Assembly: GCA_025267735.1 (NCBI GenBank)
Contig: CM046300.1
Coordinates: 34,357,322-34,421,321, forward strand
Length of the DNA stretch: 64,000 bases
Direction: 5' to 3'
DNA from: Mactra quadrangularis
Lineage: Eukaryota; Mollusca; Bivalvia; Venerida; Mactridae
Below, piece after piece: positions 34,588-46,230 of the stretch. The first letter of the stretch is position 1. Every line of letters begins with the position of its first letter. Under the pieces are notes generated by a model. It had not been told where the DNA came from and did no database searches. It saw only the letters and a list, made by a program, of their open reading frames with translations. Position numbers and translations under genes: made by a program.

Positions 34588-35240
34588 AAGAAATATCTTT
34601 AAAAAAGATATTCGGCGCTCTGCTGGGTTCATTTTTAACGGTTTGAAGTATAAATGTTGGGCATGCACGGCATGCATGTATTAACTATAGGTCAAATGTA
34701 GTTTGTCTGAAATTGCAATTCAGCCTCAACTGACAATTTTTGTCCGAATATATTGCCACTTCGCTAATTTGTCAATTTGGAAAATCTGTCCGATTCTAAA
34801 ATTAAAAACATCTTTAATAACAATGCCATGGATTTTCGATTAAAAAATCACTTCTTTCCATAATGACCAAACGATTTATGTTACTTTTCTGACGATAATA
34901 AAACAATTTGATAGAAATGCTCAATGGCGGCCTACATATAACAATATGAAAACCCATTCCGAGCGTGCGCTGAGTCATATTCGCAGTTTAGTTATACCGC
35001 AAGGGACGTACCTTGACCAATGTGTGATTAATTAGCATAGTGAGTCACTCATTATACACAGAGTAAATAGTCAGCAGCTACTATACGTGCTACGCACCAG
35101 TATATTACAAATAGCCAATGGTGTCATGTGTTTTATCCATTTCTTTATACCGTAAAGGATTTTCATTGGACAAACAGCTATGATAGAGCAAATTGTATTA
35201 GTTGAAATATAGGTCAAACGTTGGCTTAGACAGCTGCGCC
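34588..35240. mobile_element. C-only insertion, about 650 bp, class unknown
   Basis: B reads AAGTATAAAAAAGTCTGGCT without interruption (25178-25197). C has about 650 extra bp between the two halves. The insert begins with a small palindrome (AATATCTTTAAAAAAGATAT), then TTCGGCGCTCTGCTGG. It ends CAGCTGCGCCGAA, so TTCGGCGC is inverted at the ends. TATAGGTCAAA occurs directly repeated near both ends (34687, 35208). Composition is less AT-rich than the flanks. It looks like a mobile element, but I cannot name a family. Confidence 0.55.
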
Positions 35241-35310
35241 GAAAAAGTCTGGCTTTGATATTTTGATTTCTTTTTGTGCTAGTTTTGACACTATTCTACC
35301 AATAGAGGAC

Positions 35311-35526
35311 CTATAGGCTATTTGACACAACATCGTTTAACTTGGCGTTCCTGCGAATATGCCATTTGTCTTGTTTTGATAATCTCTTACCATTGTATTT
35401 AATGACAAGATTCTCATGTTGCTTTGTGATTGAGTCAGAATCTGAACACTCATGATTAAATTTAAAAAATGCATAGCCACATTCTTGATAACAACGATTA
35501 AAGTCGATACTAGGGTATTTACGCAC
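35311..35526 (-). CDS. Conserved 71-codon frame, unknown (intact in C)
   Basis: The frame reads through RCYQECGYAFFKFNHECSDS and then ITKQHENLVIKYNGKRLSKQ, DKWHIRRNAKLNDVV. It has four Cys or Cys/His clusters at the start (CYQEC...HEC), which could bind metal, and a basic end. B has the same DNA with two frame-breaking single-base changes. The frame follows the TTGCAG end of the ~160-bp repeat on the same strand, so it might be an exon fragment or part of an old transposable element. The frame is short and the evidence thin; a chance frame is possible. Confidence 0.3.
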   Translation of the reverse strand: MRKYPSIDFNRCYQECGYAFFKFNHECSDSDSITKQHENLVIKYNGKRLSKQDKWHIRRNAKLNDVVSNSL

Positions 35527-35591
35527 ACACCTTCAGATGCAATATAAAACAAACATTTTCACCAAGATTTTTTCAGAAAGTCTGATGTTTT

Positions 35592-35736
35592 AGTGTCGTC
35601 TGCAAGAGTACATTGACAACAAACATCAATTAATTGTTAGTAATTATATCCATTATAACACGAAATTAACTAATTCATCTTGTAAACAAATTATACTTAT
35701 TTCCGTATTTTTTATGAAGCACTGATAGTTATGTCT
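35592..35736 (-). repeat. Recurrent ~160-bp repeat, copy 5 (inverted, in C)
   Basis: Orthologous in position to the copy at 25538 in B: GTGTCGTCTGCAAGAGTACA at left, CGAAATTAACTAATTC in the middle, GCACTGATAGTTATGTCTTA at right. Confidence 0.75.
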
Positions 35737-36540
35737 TATAATAATGCATCACAGGGTCTTTGGGGATCTTTAACTACCAATTATTGAGGCAATTAAGTTA
35801 AATATGTTTCATAAAATATTTAAACAGTACAATTCATTGACAAATGCAAATAAACATAATTCATAGAGTCGAATAATGCCTCAGATGTAGAATTGATTTT
35901 GTTCGTATCTTCATAAAATGTTGGCCGACAAAATATATCTATACTAATTGCAACAGTAAAATCATAAAAAAATCCAGGTGTTCATTCAACGACAAGTGGC
36001 GCGTCATAATCGAATAATTATTAAAAATCACAATCAACAATATACTTGTTTCACGTGGCGAAAAATGACACAAGTCTTCAGATATTATATTCCACTTGAT
36101 GTATCGACACAATTATTTCAAGTAATTATACATTTGTAACTGTTGGAGCCGGAAATAGAAGAAACAGGAAGTTGAAGAGGGGTGATTTTTTAGTAACGTA
36201 GCATAATCATAATAATCAATTCATGAAGTTTAGTTACGCATATTTGAAGGATTTTTATTTTAGATTCAATGGGAAGTGGTTGCAAGCAAACTTAACTGTA
36301 AAATGTAAATATTTCGATTACGCAATGCTAGTTGTAAAAACTAATAACGGTAGTTACTTGGCTAAGTTATGACAAATAATATAACGTACTTATCTATATA
36401 CCATTAATTGCTGAAAAGTATGACATAAACCTCAAATTTTCTCACAAAAAGCTTTCAGTAAAACATATTATCTAATCTATGATGACAATATATGATTCTA
36501 ATGAAATATAACTTGTGTTATTATCAATTTTACCAGCATA

Positions 36541-36645
36541 CACTTACTGTATTATCTAAATTCTTAATATAGACGAACAGTTTATTAGTTACATTAGAAA
36601 CTTCTCCTCATAGAGAAACTCTGAGTCAAAAGATTTGACTATAAG
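36541..36645 (+). repeat. ~80-bp recurrent motif, copy in C
   Basis: Contains TTCTTAATATAGACGAACAG then TTTATTAGTTACATTAGAAA and CTTCTC. The consensus from other copies is AATAAAGACGGACAGTTTAT followed by GACTTACATTAGAAAC. B lacks it at this site. Confidence 0.6.
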
Positions 36646-37689
36646 TTTTTACCAATATTATAATAAACTTACGCATAATTTTGTCATACGTTTTGTTTAC
36701 AGTTTTGTTTAAAGTTTGTCGTGTCTAAATAATTAGTTCATATATTTGTATTTTTATCTCAAATGATATTTTAGCTTATCAAAATTTTTCTCATAAAGTG
36801 GACAAATGATGTTAAGTTCTTACAATTGGTTTAAAATATTGCCCAGTAGTTTAATTGTCTTAACTCAATTGCATGTCAAAGATGGATGAATGTTTTACTT
36901 AATTTGTTTTGGGTTTTTGTTTTGGAAATGGTATACAATCCTGTGCTACATTACAATTGTTTTTATGGAGCCAAAGTTATGTGTTTCACACTCTTATCAT
37001 GTGAAATAAATGTGACAGGTGGTATGTTTTATAGATTTGTTTCTGTTTAAGTGGTCATATTTTATAAAGGCAGTATTCTGTAAAATATCCGAATAGAGGA
37101 AGCATAATATATTTGATTATTACATAAATACACGTTGGTTTCAAAGTTATACAAAGACACGTTTCACTAGTATTTAGATTTATAGATGTAAGCAAAAAGA
37201 CGGCAGACGGAAATAAATCAAGTTAATTCATAGTGACAGGGACAATGCATTTGTCATGAACAAAATGTACTAACAATCAACTATTTATGAAAATATATAT
37301 CATCATGGTATTTTGTATATTATTTATGTATCATTAGTTCAAAGAATCTGATAAGTCTCCTTTAAAATGTGTATATCATTGAATAGATGATTTGGTGACA
37401 ATGTGTGAATTAACTTTCTCTTCAAAATCAATTTGAGACTGTACATACTGCTTTGCATTTGTACGACTATATCAATTCTTATAAGGATAGAACTCAACTT
37501 ATGGATTGACGTGTTAATAATCATATTGCTTTTTTGTAACACGAATAATTTTAGAAATAATAAAATTTTAATTAATTTAAGTGAAAATAAAGTATTGTTT
37601 CTCAGGTACATGATCACTGTTTTCACATTGTCGCCTTATACAATTACAATAGACAATGAAATAAACATCTAACAGACATTTATGCTAAG

Positions 37690-37894
37690 GTTTTGTTTAA
37701 TTGGGGTTTTACATCGTATTCAACACATATTTAGGTCATATATACGACGGCCAGATCTTCCTGCTCTAGGTTTCCTGGCACTTTTCTATCACCAGTACTA
37801 ACTTACCCTACCACGAGGCCGACAACTCATGTATAGGGTATGACCTACCGCAGCCGGACTCGAAACTGCGATCTCCTGATTCTCAACCGTAGCT
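37690..37894 (-). mobile_element. tRNA-derived SINE, C-only, 7-bp target duplication
   Basis: TGCTAAG lies on both sides (37683-37689, 37895-37901). B has the related uninterrupted site GGCTACGATTGTACC at 28513. On the minus strand the body carries GTTTCGAGTCCGG (B box), AGGTCATACCCT, GTGGTAGGGTAAGTTAGTAC and CTGGCCGTCGTATATATGAC, matching the SINE at 23951 in block order but clearly diverged. The A box is lost. The tail GATGTAAAACCCC replaces GGCGTTAAC. Confidence 0.8.
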
Positions 37895-38589
37895 TGCTAA
37901 GATTGTACTATCTGCATCAGCAGTATATTTATAAAAAGTTCAATGAATACAATAAGTGCAAGTAAATTAAGACTTTCCTTTCAACTCATTTTGAAAAGCA
38001 TTATAATTCGTCCCTTTAAAGCAAATGGGTACTATGTTATTTAATGTTTAAAGTAATTTGGTGCCTTTTTGCATTAACGGTCGATATATATTGTATATTC
38101 TAGTATTCAAACGACATATGATTTATACGAAATGAAATTGACTTCTTAATGAAGTATTTTATAGAATCAAGTTATTCAAATGGTCTTTGAACTAATGTAA
38201 TCAGGAAGAAGGAGAGAATCTGAGTGTTTGAATCACACAGTATATACAAATCTATTGAATTACAAATCAAGAAAACCACGACAAATATTTGCATATATAC
38301 ATACAGATGAATGTTTCTTAATTTGGTATATTTTGCCATATTTAGGCGTGTTGCATTTCATACTTTTTATTTATCTATATTGACATCGTTTATTGTTACT
38401 TTAAACTCTTATTTCAACTGCAATCTGTCATGCTTATTATACATAATTTACTAACGTCGTAGTATTTAATTCTTCGTTGTTATTTATTTCTACTGTTTGA
38501 TGTCATATCTTGAGTGTTCCTTTGTTATAAATATGTATTACAGGAGAATGACTGTCCAGTATAATATATTTACTGGTCTTATAACACGT

Positions 38590-38995
38590 CATCTTCAGTT
38601 TTCCAACACTACATTACTTCGCTATGCTACGTTATGCACCGTGGGCCAGTTGGCTATGAAAATCTCCTAATCATGAATAATTAATGAGACAGTTTCATTG
38701 GCTATGCAAGAAAACCACTGCTGAAAACTAGCTTATGAAATAACGTTTTATATCTTAGGTTTTGTTTACCATTTAGAATGGCGGTTTCGATAATTTTTCT
38801 ATGACAGGTGAAAACAAATCCCAGTATGACGTCATTGTCATTGAAGAATATTTGATTGTAACATATGAGATTTCATTGGAAGAAGATTGGTCTCTCCTGC
38901 CTCATGCATATTCATGAAAACGAGATTTCGGCGGTCAAATTGTCCACGGTACGTATGGAGTGTAACGTAAGAAAGTACTGTGATTGCCGCTGATG
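38590..38995. mobile_element. C-only insertion, 406 bp, possible 9-bp target duplication
   Basis: ATAACACGT (38581-38589) and ATAAGACGT (38996-39004) flank the insert with one mismatch. B has a single ATAACACGT at 29132-29140 with continuous flanks. The insert is GC-richer than its surroundings and has no transposase. CATC occurs at both ends in inverted sense, but longer terminal repeats are not convincing. A DNA transposon remnant is the likeliest reading. Confidence 0.6.
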
Positions 38996-40691
38996 ATAAG
39001 ACGTATAAATCAGAAATATGCTAGCGATTGGTATTTTACGTGTGTGTTTGTGATTAATACGAATTTTAAAAATGGTTTTTGATTGGAAAGCACAATTTAC
39101 CGATATTGGCAAAAATCTCCTAAAACTGACGCGAATAATTAAGTTATTAGGAATATTGCAAAATCTATCCACCATATCAATCCTCGTATCATTTCGAACA
39201 AATAATCAAATTTGTTTGATTATCAGATATCGACGAATATCAATATATGAAATTAGTTTATATTTCTAGTCCTCAAACAACAGCAAAAAAATGCTTCATT
39301 GTTGAAACATTATTCATAATTAACTAATCGCTATCAACGATATATTTGTGTCACATGTTATAACAAGCATCTTCAATTATTGTATTCCAATTGATCAATC
39401 GGCTCAATAATATCAAATAATATAATTTGTAACTTTTAAAATGGCACACATTGGAAGTTCGAGAAAGGGAGGCAATTCAAATGATTCATAGGCACCAATA
39501 CGTCAAGATTATGACATATCTAACACTTTCCAAATAAATGTTCTTTTGAAGTGACGACTGTCAATTGTTTTAAGCGAAATGCAATTTTACTGCGTCAAAA
39601 TCGTGTGTACTTAAAGAGGTATTTAAGCATTGTCGTACTAAAACCAACGTTGTTGAGTTATCAAAAATCATTTGATATTTCACAAATAATTTTGAATTGA
39701 TTTATTTCACGGCAATGTTTTATGGGATGTTTTGAAATTATCATTTTCAGGAACTGATTCACGTTGCAGTATTGGATTAAATAATTAAAGGCTTTCATGT
39801 AAAAACATTATCATTACTTATTAAAGGAATTTTTAATTAAACATTATCTAAACATTGAGCTGTTTGTGCTGATTGTTTATCGCTTTATAAAATGCAAATT
39901 TACACTACAATCTGATTAAACAAAACAATCATTCTTAGTAATAGATTTGATATAACCAAACATATTGCTAATCTAAACTGCGTAAGTTAATATTGCTGTC
40001 AGCTATTATTGAAATGAATTTGTTTCTATGTTCGTAAAAAATGAACGATTTGATGACAATGGTTGCCATGACAACAATTAGAGTTATCATCATGCATATT
40101 GCCTCTCTACAATTCCATTAGTATCTCATTGGATTTTATGAATACAAGTTTATGTAAAACAATCAGTATTATAAGATTTTTTGTCTTGATGATGAGCATA
40201 TCATTTGATATCATAACTCTATTGTCACATTTGTAACATTGGAAGCCAAAGTGGAGATAATCGCAAAAACGGTCAAAAATATATTGTTTGACTCTACGGA
40301 ATTACATGATAAGAAATCAAATACCAGACTGTTATTATACTTGTTATTATTTAGATAAATATCATTAGGCAAATCGTTATTTCCCTAATTGTCAAGTGCC
40401 TATATAATCGAGAATATAGGCAAAGGATTTAAAAAAAGTTAATCAAATTTGTAGCGACATTTGCAAATAGCGTCATGTTTTTATCACCAATAATTTAGGA
40501 TAACTAAAAAAAAGGTTGTCCTAATTTCGTATGTAATCTGCGCATATGTGTTTATGGGCTATATATATACTGAAACAAACAGCCAATATTCAAAAATCAA
40601 AATCTCTCGCAAGGGTAACATATGCAGAACAAAATACTTATTCTATTTTGATTCATCAACAACGGTTAACAAACAATTTATAACAAACATA

Positions 40692-41304
40692 CATAACTTC
40701 ACCTAGGCTAACATTCTACAAGAATATATTCAAGTATATTAATTTGTGTAATGTATCCTACAATCGAATAGAAACATTTTAAGCTGAGAATTAGTCTTTG
40801 ACTTGTTACAACAATAACTGCAACAAAGCCTACCAAAGAAAATAGGGCTTAATAAATGGCTATCTGGATTGTCGCATTTGTACCCAATCTACAACCCGTA
40901 TAATTCAGACGACTATATGAAAATACACACACTTATGGTCAACCTCAGAAATAAAAAGAAATTAAAACAAATTAAAGAAAAGCAATCACCAGAAAGATAT
41001 TCTTTTTAACGACACCATACTTGTGAATCTCTTTACAAAAGAAAATCCATTGGCGAAAATATGGCGACAGTTTGCTTGAAATATATGAGTTCCACTATTC
41101 TCTTATAGTTTTATATTACTTGGATAAATTGAAAATCTTAATAAAGACGGACAGTTTACGACTTACATTAGAAGCTTTCATCTCGTACAGAATCACATAG
41201 ATGAAAGTTATGAGTATCAATTTCCGTCCAAATCGCCGTAAGCCAGAATATAATTGAGTCTATAGATCAATATAATGTCTGTTTTTGCTTTACTACAAGG
41301 GCCT
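40692..41304. repeat. C-only segment, about 0.6 kb
   Basis: B runs ATAACAAACATAT directly into CGTGCATATATTTG (31676-31701). C has about 610 bp between the equivalents. The segment contains a copy of the AATAAAGACGGACAG motif (41140-41215), like the DNA to its right (42.6-46.2 kb). It may have come from there by recombination rather than transposition. Confidence 0.5.
41040..41225 (+). repeat. ~200-bp recurrent repeat, copy 1
   Basis: CATTGGCGAAAATATGGCGA, TTATATTACTTGGATAAATT, AATAAAGACGGACAGTTTAC, GACTTACATTAGAAGCTTTC, then AGATGAAAGTT. The same order recurs at 42600, 43080 and 46050 on the plus strand. Confidence 0.7.
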
Positions 41305-41589
41305 TGTGCATATATTTGTATTTTGCTATGAAATTTCATATTCTCAGTTGATCTATCAGAAGATACTTAAAACAAACAATAGTAAAACAGTTAAATCTAC
41401 TCGAGTTATAGTTTTATTAAATATTGTATATCATATGGTTTAAAAGTGATAATAAACGGAATGTTAGACATTCAAATAGTTTTCATATTCGTTAGGGATG
41501 ACAACTTTCGTACTCGGCACAACTGTCGGAGTAATACCACAGATTGACCAATTTAATTCCATAAAAAATTAGTCCTTTCCAGGAAACAA

Positions 41590-41643
41590 AGCCATCGCCC
41601 CTAGATTGACATCAGACGCTCTACAGTCTGAGCTAACGGGAGA
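41590..41643 (-). pseudogene. Partial tRNA-like relic
   Basis: The minus strand reads CCCGTTAGCTCAGACTGTAG then AGCGTCTGATGTCAATCTAG, resembling the D arm and anticodon arm of a tRNA. The T arm is missing. It is probably a truncated SINE head or tRNA pseudogene. Confidence 0.45.
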
Positions 41644-42599
41644 AATTTCAATTGAAATAATTGTCTACCTGTATAATTATTTCTTAAACAGACTGTTTGC
41701 TTGAAAAGAAAACTTATGAAGCATGCATCATCAAATTGAATTTGATTACTTCTTGGAAGATTTTACGGCAAATCCACAAAAAGTTTAATTTATTTCAATT
41801 TCTACTACATCAATTTTTCACCACCGTGTCAGTGCATTTTATCATTCAAATTTAACTTCATACCTTAAAACAGCATTCTTATCCGATTATAGCTACTGCA
41901 CAATTGACATGTAATTGTCGCATTTCTATAAACCTCTTGAAAGTGAATTTAAATTCAACAAAATTATTCATGATCATCGTCAACATGCTGTATTCGTCAA
42001 ATCTAATTTTATTTAATTCCAGAATAGGCGAGCATTACTAAAATGTGTGGAATAATTCATTCAATTTGGTATTTGTCATGTTGAACTGATAATGTTCAAG
42101 AATTAAAATGTAAATGAACATTTAACTCTCAGGATGTACGTCTTCATGCGTATTATCATTTGATCACTCTAAATTGCTTTCATCCATACATAACATGAAT
42201 TTGAATGACAAATATTTATTGACAACTTTGAAATATTGACAATAATTATTAAGAATGAATTGTTTTGTTACTTTCCAGTTTATTCCTATATATTGAATTA
42301 TGTAGACAAATGTTCAAGCATCCACTAGTTACTTGCATTATGCATTAATTGTTAAGTGTCATTTATTAATATTATAGCTCTTGCTCGATGCATCACAAGC
42401 TTTGTTTTCTTGGTAGTGTAAAATTTATCAACTTTGACAACTGCCCCATTGGTATATGAATAGTTTAAGGCTGGAAAGTACTCAAATAAACTGTCACATA
42501 TACTGTCAAACTAAAACGTCAAAGACAACGAAACTACCCATATAAAAACGTAATCCAAGTATTAATTTTTCGTTTCGTATTGATGTTTCTGGTCTGACT

Positions 42600-42775
42600 T
42601 TTGTCACAAACATTACATTGGCAATTTGTGGCGACAACATTCTTACTATAGAAAAGTTTAATTCTTTTACATTTTATATTACTTGTATAAATCTAAAATT
42701 TTAATAAAGACAGACAGATTATGCCTTACACCAGCATCACATTTACTAACAACTAGATGAAAGTTCTAAGCACAA
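42600..42775 (+). repeat. ~200-bp recurrent repeat, copy 2
   Basis: CATTGGCAATTTGTGGCGAC, ATATTACTTGTATAAATC, TTAATAAAGACAGACAGATT, then GCATCACATTTACTAACAAC and AGATGAAAGTTC, parallel to copy 1. Confidence 0.7.
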
Positions 42776-43079
42776 ATGTTCTTAAATATTGCAATTGACA
42801 TATTCATTATTGTTTCAAGAGAAAAGTACAAAATGAATTATTTTGTCTAACTTTAAAAACATTTTGCATGTACAAACATGTAGGCTCAGCCAACTGAGGT
42901 TGCGTCTTTTAACTTTATACATATGTCACTGTAAGGGACCTATATTAGCTTAAATAATGTAACATTACCAGTTATTAACTTAAAAATATTTGTACCAGAC
43001 GCATGTACAAGCATTGTTTTAATGATCTAGAAGGATATCTCAAAACAAACGCCAGTACTAAAAAGATTAAATATTTCCA

Positions 43080-43310
43080 ATGACAATTGGCTTTTTATCT
43101 TTAGGCCCTTATTTTGTAATGGTAAATGTTATCACGGTGATTCTCTTACAATACAAATATTTGACTTCTGTCTTACACTGTGATATTTTATATAAGTTTA
43201 ATAAAGACGGACAGTTTATGACCTATATCAGAAACTTTCTCATCAGAAAAGCAATTAAAATGAAAGTATTGATAACCAATTTTATGTATTTCAATCGTGT
43301 TATAAATATT
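43080..43310 (+). repeat. ~200-bp recurrent repeat, copy 3
   Basis: ATATAAGTTTAATAAAGACG then GACAGTTTATGACC, CAGAAACTTTCTCATC and AAAATGAAAG align with copies 1, 2 and 4. The small frame across it is not shared by the other copies. Confidence 0.65.
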
Positions 43311-43417
43311 TAGGTATTTATTTGCATTTAGCTACCTAAGAATGTATTTAATTTAGTTACAAATGACTTTTTCACTTATTTGTAGATGTAGACTCTAATG
43401 AGTCTGCCAGTATGTAA

Positions 43418-43495
43418 ACTGTCCGTCGTCGTGATATGACCTATGCAATATGGTGCAACGGCGTTAAACCAAACCACAAATATTAAAATGCAACA
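43418..43495 (+). mobile_element. SINE 3' tail fragment
   Basis: GTCCGTCGTCGTGATATGAC then CTATGCAATATGG, CAACGGCGTTAAACCAAACC and an A-rich end. This is the 3' tail shared by the SINEs at 8791 and 11130. Confidence 0.6.
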
Positions 43496-43619
43496 AGTAC
43501 CTGTTTCTATCTTTAATAGAATTCACAGTAAATTTACCCGTAGACGTATGAATAAATATCCTGAAAGTATCCCCTGGTTTCTCCGTTATATATTCTAGAC
43601 TAACTGAATCAATAGTGGT

Positions 43620-44500
43620 ATACGCATGTAATCATAAGATAAATGATTTATACGAAATTGCAATTGATTTCTTAATGAACCCAATCATAGCATCACTGTA
43701 TTCAAATGATCTACAAACTAATGCAATCATAAATAAGAAGTGAGAGTCAACGCATTAATCATACAATACAAGATATACAAACCTGTTGAATAGTAAATCA
43801 AGACATTCACTGAGATATGTCAATACATTTATTTTTCTCGAATGTTTTCGTCATTTGATATAAAACTGCGCCATATGTGGAGTTGTATTTTAAGTGACAC
43901 AATTTTATATCTCCATTTATATCATTATTTAAGTAATACTTGAGTTGATAATTTGATATTACACCGGTGCCTCTACAATAGTTTCAATTCATTTCATTCA
44001 GACTTGTTTATATTATGTCCAAGTTATTGGTCGACATTTCATAATTTTTATTGTCATTAATTATCTCCGTTCTAGGGTATGCGTTATTAGTGAAGGTCAG
44101 ATGACACATTGGTGTGGATAGTATAATATAACAACAGTCTGATAAAGTATATGCTTCGTCAAGATAGCCAATCATTCATTCGTCATCATTGTCAGGAAAT
44201 TCAAGTCATCCTGAGGAAAAGAAGAAGTCGAATTAACATTTGCCAAATTTGAGAACTAATATTTTTAAGCAAAATATTTAGATATATTGCATACAATAAT
44301 TGGTTTCTTCAGGCGGATAAGACTTGTCTGATAGTGACAGAAATATTTGCATACTTACACAATGGAGCTTGTCAATTCCTCTATGGATACAACAAAAGTA
44401 AAATTGATTTATAAGATGCTTTTGACAATCATTGATCTTACGTATTATAACATAAACTTTCTATTCTTTCGTTTTATAAAGCAATAAGCCGGTATGAACC
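43620..44500 (+). repeat. Unit D: diverged relative of B/C and of inverted E/F
   Basis: ATTTATACGAAATTGCAATT then GATTTCTTAATGAACCC (43650) and ATATACAAACCTGTTGAATA match the block in B (28660) and C (38120). Further right, GGTTTCTTCAGGCGGAT (44301), TCTGATAGTGACAG and ACAAAAGTAAAATTGATTTA match, in reverse complement, E at about 51145-51020 (ATCCGCCTGAAGAAAC). D thus links the direct B/C family with the inverted E/F family. Confidence 0.55.
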
Positions 44501-45499
44501 CATGGCATTCTGTTTCGTTTATTTATCAAATTACAATGACAAAAATATTCTTGTTACATGATGATAAACTTGTAAGCATACGAGTAAACATTGCATATCA
44601 CACACAAAATTATGTACGTGTAGTTATAGCTACAATTCTGTCAGTTAGTCTTTTTTATCTTTGTTTATATCATTATTTACAACTTCATTGCCAAGTTATT
44701 TCAACAGGTTTGACAAAAAACTAATATTTAACCCGCTGGCCAAAAACATTCTCATATTTTTCATAAATACTAAATGCCTTTAAAGTCATTCAGCGGAATT
44801 CTATTTGTCATTTTTGAAATGAATAAATCCGTAATTGTATACTAGATTATAAAAACTAATAGTTAGAATTTATGGTTAGAAATTATCCCACGACAGACGT
44901 TTCCGTGACAATTATCTTCAAACTTCATTGTGCCTTAAGTAAAAATTGTTTTAACCTTATAAGAGTGTGTTTTATGCAAGTTATAGGAACTGGTGAAGTC
45001 TATGATAACATTCCTTTATAAACAGTCGACTATGATTGGTCAAACTTTCCTGCCACATTGATCAAATTTCAGTACTTCATAGTTCATGCGACATTTTCTT
45101 TGATAGTTGAGAACTTTAAAACTCATGTCAAAATCATCGCGTGTGATTGGTTTAAATCCCGAATAATTATATAATTTGATTGAGTATGAAATGGAACAAT
45201 TGAGACACTTCCATACTTTTATCGTGTAATTTTCATATATGAAATTGACAAAATTTAACTTGATTGAAATGCATTACATGTATTATGGGACAGTTACTGC
45301 CATTAAATATCGTCATACATTTCTATTCAACATTGCCAAAAGAACAAGCTATACATAATGCAAGAGACACTTAAGAAAATTGTAAACTTCGTAAACGAAC
45401 ACAAGTAAACATAAATCATTGAATGAAATTTATATGCAAATTGATTTTGTCATCAAGCTTTATAAAGCAAATGATGACGCACTTGCGTATTTCAGAATA

Positions 45500-45620
45500 A
45501 GAAATAAGTTCTACTTGTCTGAACGATGTAAGTAGAGCATTTATAAACTTTAAACAATTACACCAGAGGGATTTACTTCAATTAGCAATCAATTTAATAT
45601 TTGTAGAATTAAATCCTCGT
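45500..45620 (+). repeat. Diverged direct repeat with 48060-48190
   Basis: AACAATTACACCAGAGGGAT and CAATTAGCAA recur as AACAATTACACCTGAGGGAT and CAATTAGCAA about 2.56 kb downstream. A poly-C/poly-A run lies between them at 45884-45900. Confidence 0.5.
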
Positions 45621-46049
45621 GTTACAATCAGCATTCAATTAATTTGTGTTCTTATTGTTCTGATCGTAAATGTCAATATGTCTGCTAAAATGGTTAATAA
45701 TATATTACATAAATTAACCAAGCAAGGAATAATGGCTATACCTTTAAAGCTGTAATAGAGTAATGTATTTAATTTTTCTTGAAGTTGATTTCAAAACAAT
45801 AGGAAGCCATAGTCTGTCATTTGCTAAATGGAATTGTCATCTTTTAGAGTCAAACACAAATTGACCCTCGGAAAACTTACCCTCCCCCCCCAAAAAAAAA
45901 CAACCAAAATATCCGTAATATTTTAAATTAGACACATTAACTTAAATTTTCACTTTGCATATTATAGTTCAGCGAATATTGTCCTATAGTAGAAATAGAT
46001 AAGTCCTTAAAAAGCAAAAGAAAATTTAGTCATCTTTTGACTAAAATGT

Positions 46050-46230
46050 CTTGCTTGACATCTATATGGCGACAATATTCTTACTATACACAGAAAACTC
46101 GTTTGTCTTACATTTTATCATCACTTGTATAAATCAAAAATCGTAATAAAGACGGACGGTTTATGACTTACATTAGAAACTTACTCATACGGAAACACGA
46201 AGATGAAAGTTTACTTGAGTGCTTTATAAC
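46050..46230 (+). repeat. ~200-bp recurrent repeat, copy 4
   Basis: CATCTATATGGCGACAATAT, TCACTTGTATAAATC, GTAATAAAGACGGACGGTTT, ATGACTTACATTAGAAACTT and AGATGAAAGTTT, in the same order as copies 1-3. Confidence 0.7.

Larger units (their letters stand above)
31908..41520 (+). repeat. Tandem segmental duplication, copy C (about 9.6 kb)
   Basis: Directly follows B. It starts at AAGTTGACAATCGTTGAATG, matching AAGTTGATAATCCTTGAGTG at 21252. It lacks the five B-only insertions and a segment of about 680 bp (B 23848-24527), and has its own insertions at 34588, 36541, 37690, 38590 and 40692. Its right limit is near ACATTCAAATAGTTTTCATA (41470-41520), where the match to B ends. No intact host gene is recognised. 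Confidence 0.87.

Noticed and set aside
37339..37672. Overlapping frames of 95 and 79 codons on opposite strands
   Set aside because: Low-complexity Ile/Leu-rich peptides typical of AT-rich noncoding DNA; not preserved in the paralogous DNA of B.
45884..45900. Poly(C)/poly(A) run as a retroelement tail
   Set aside because: There is no recognisable element body next to it and no target duplication.
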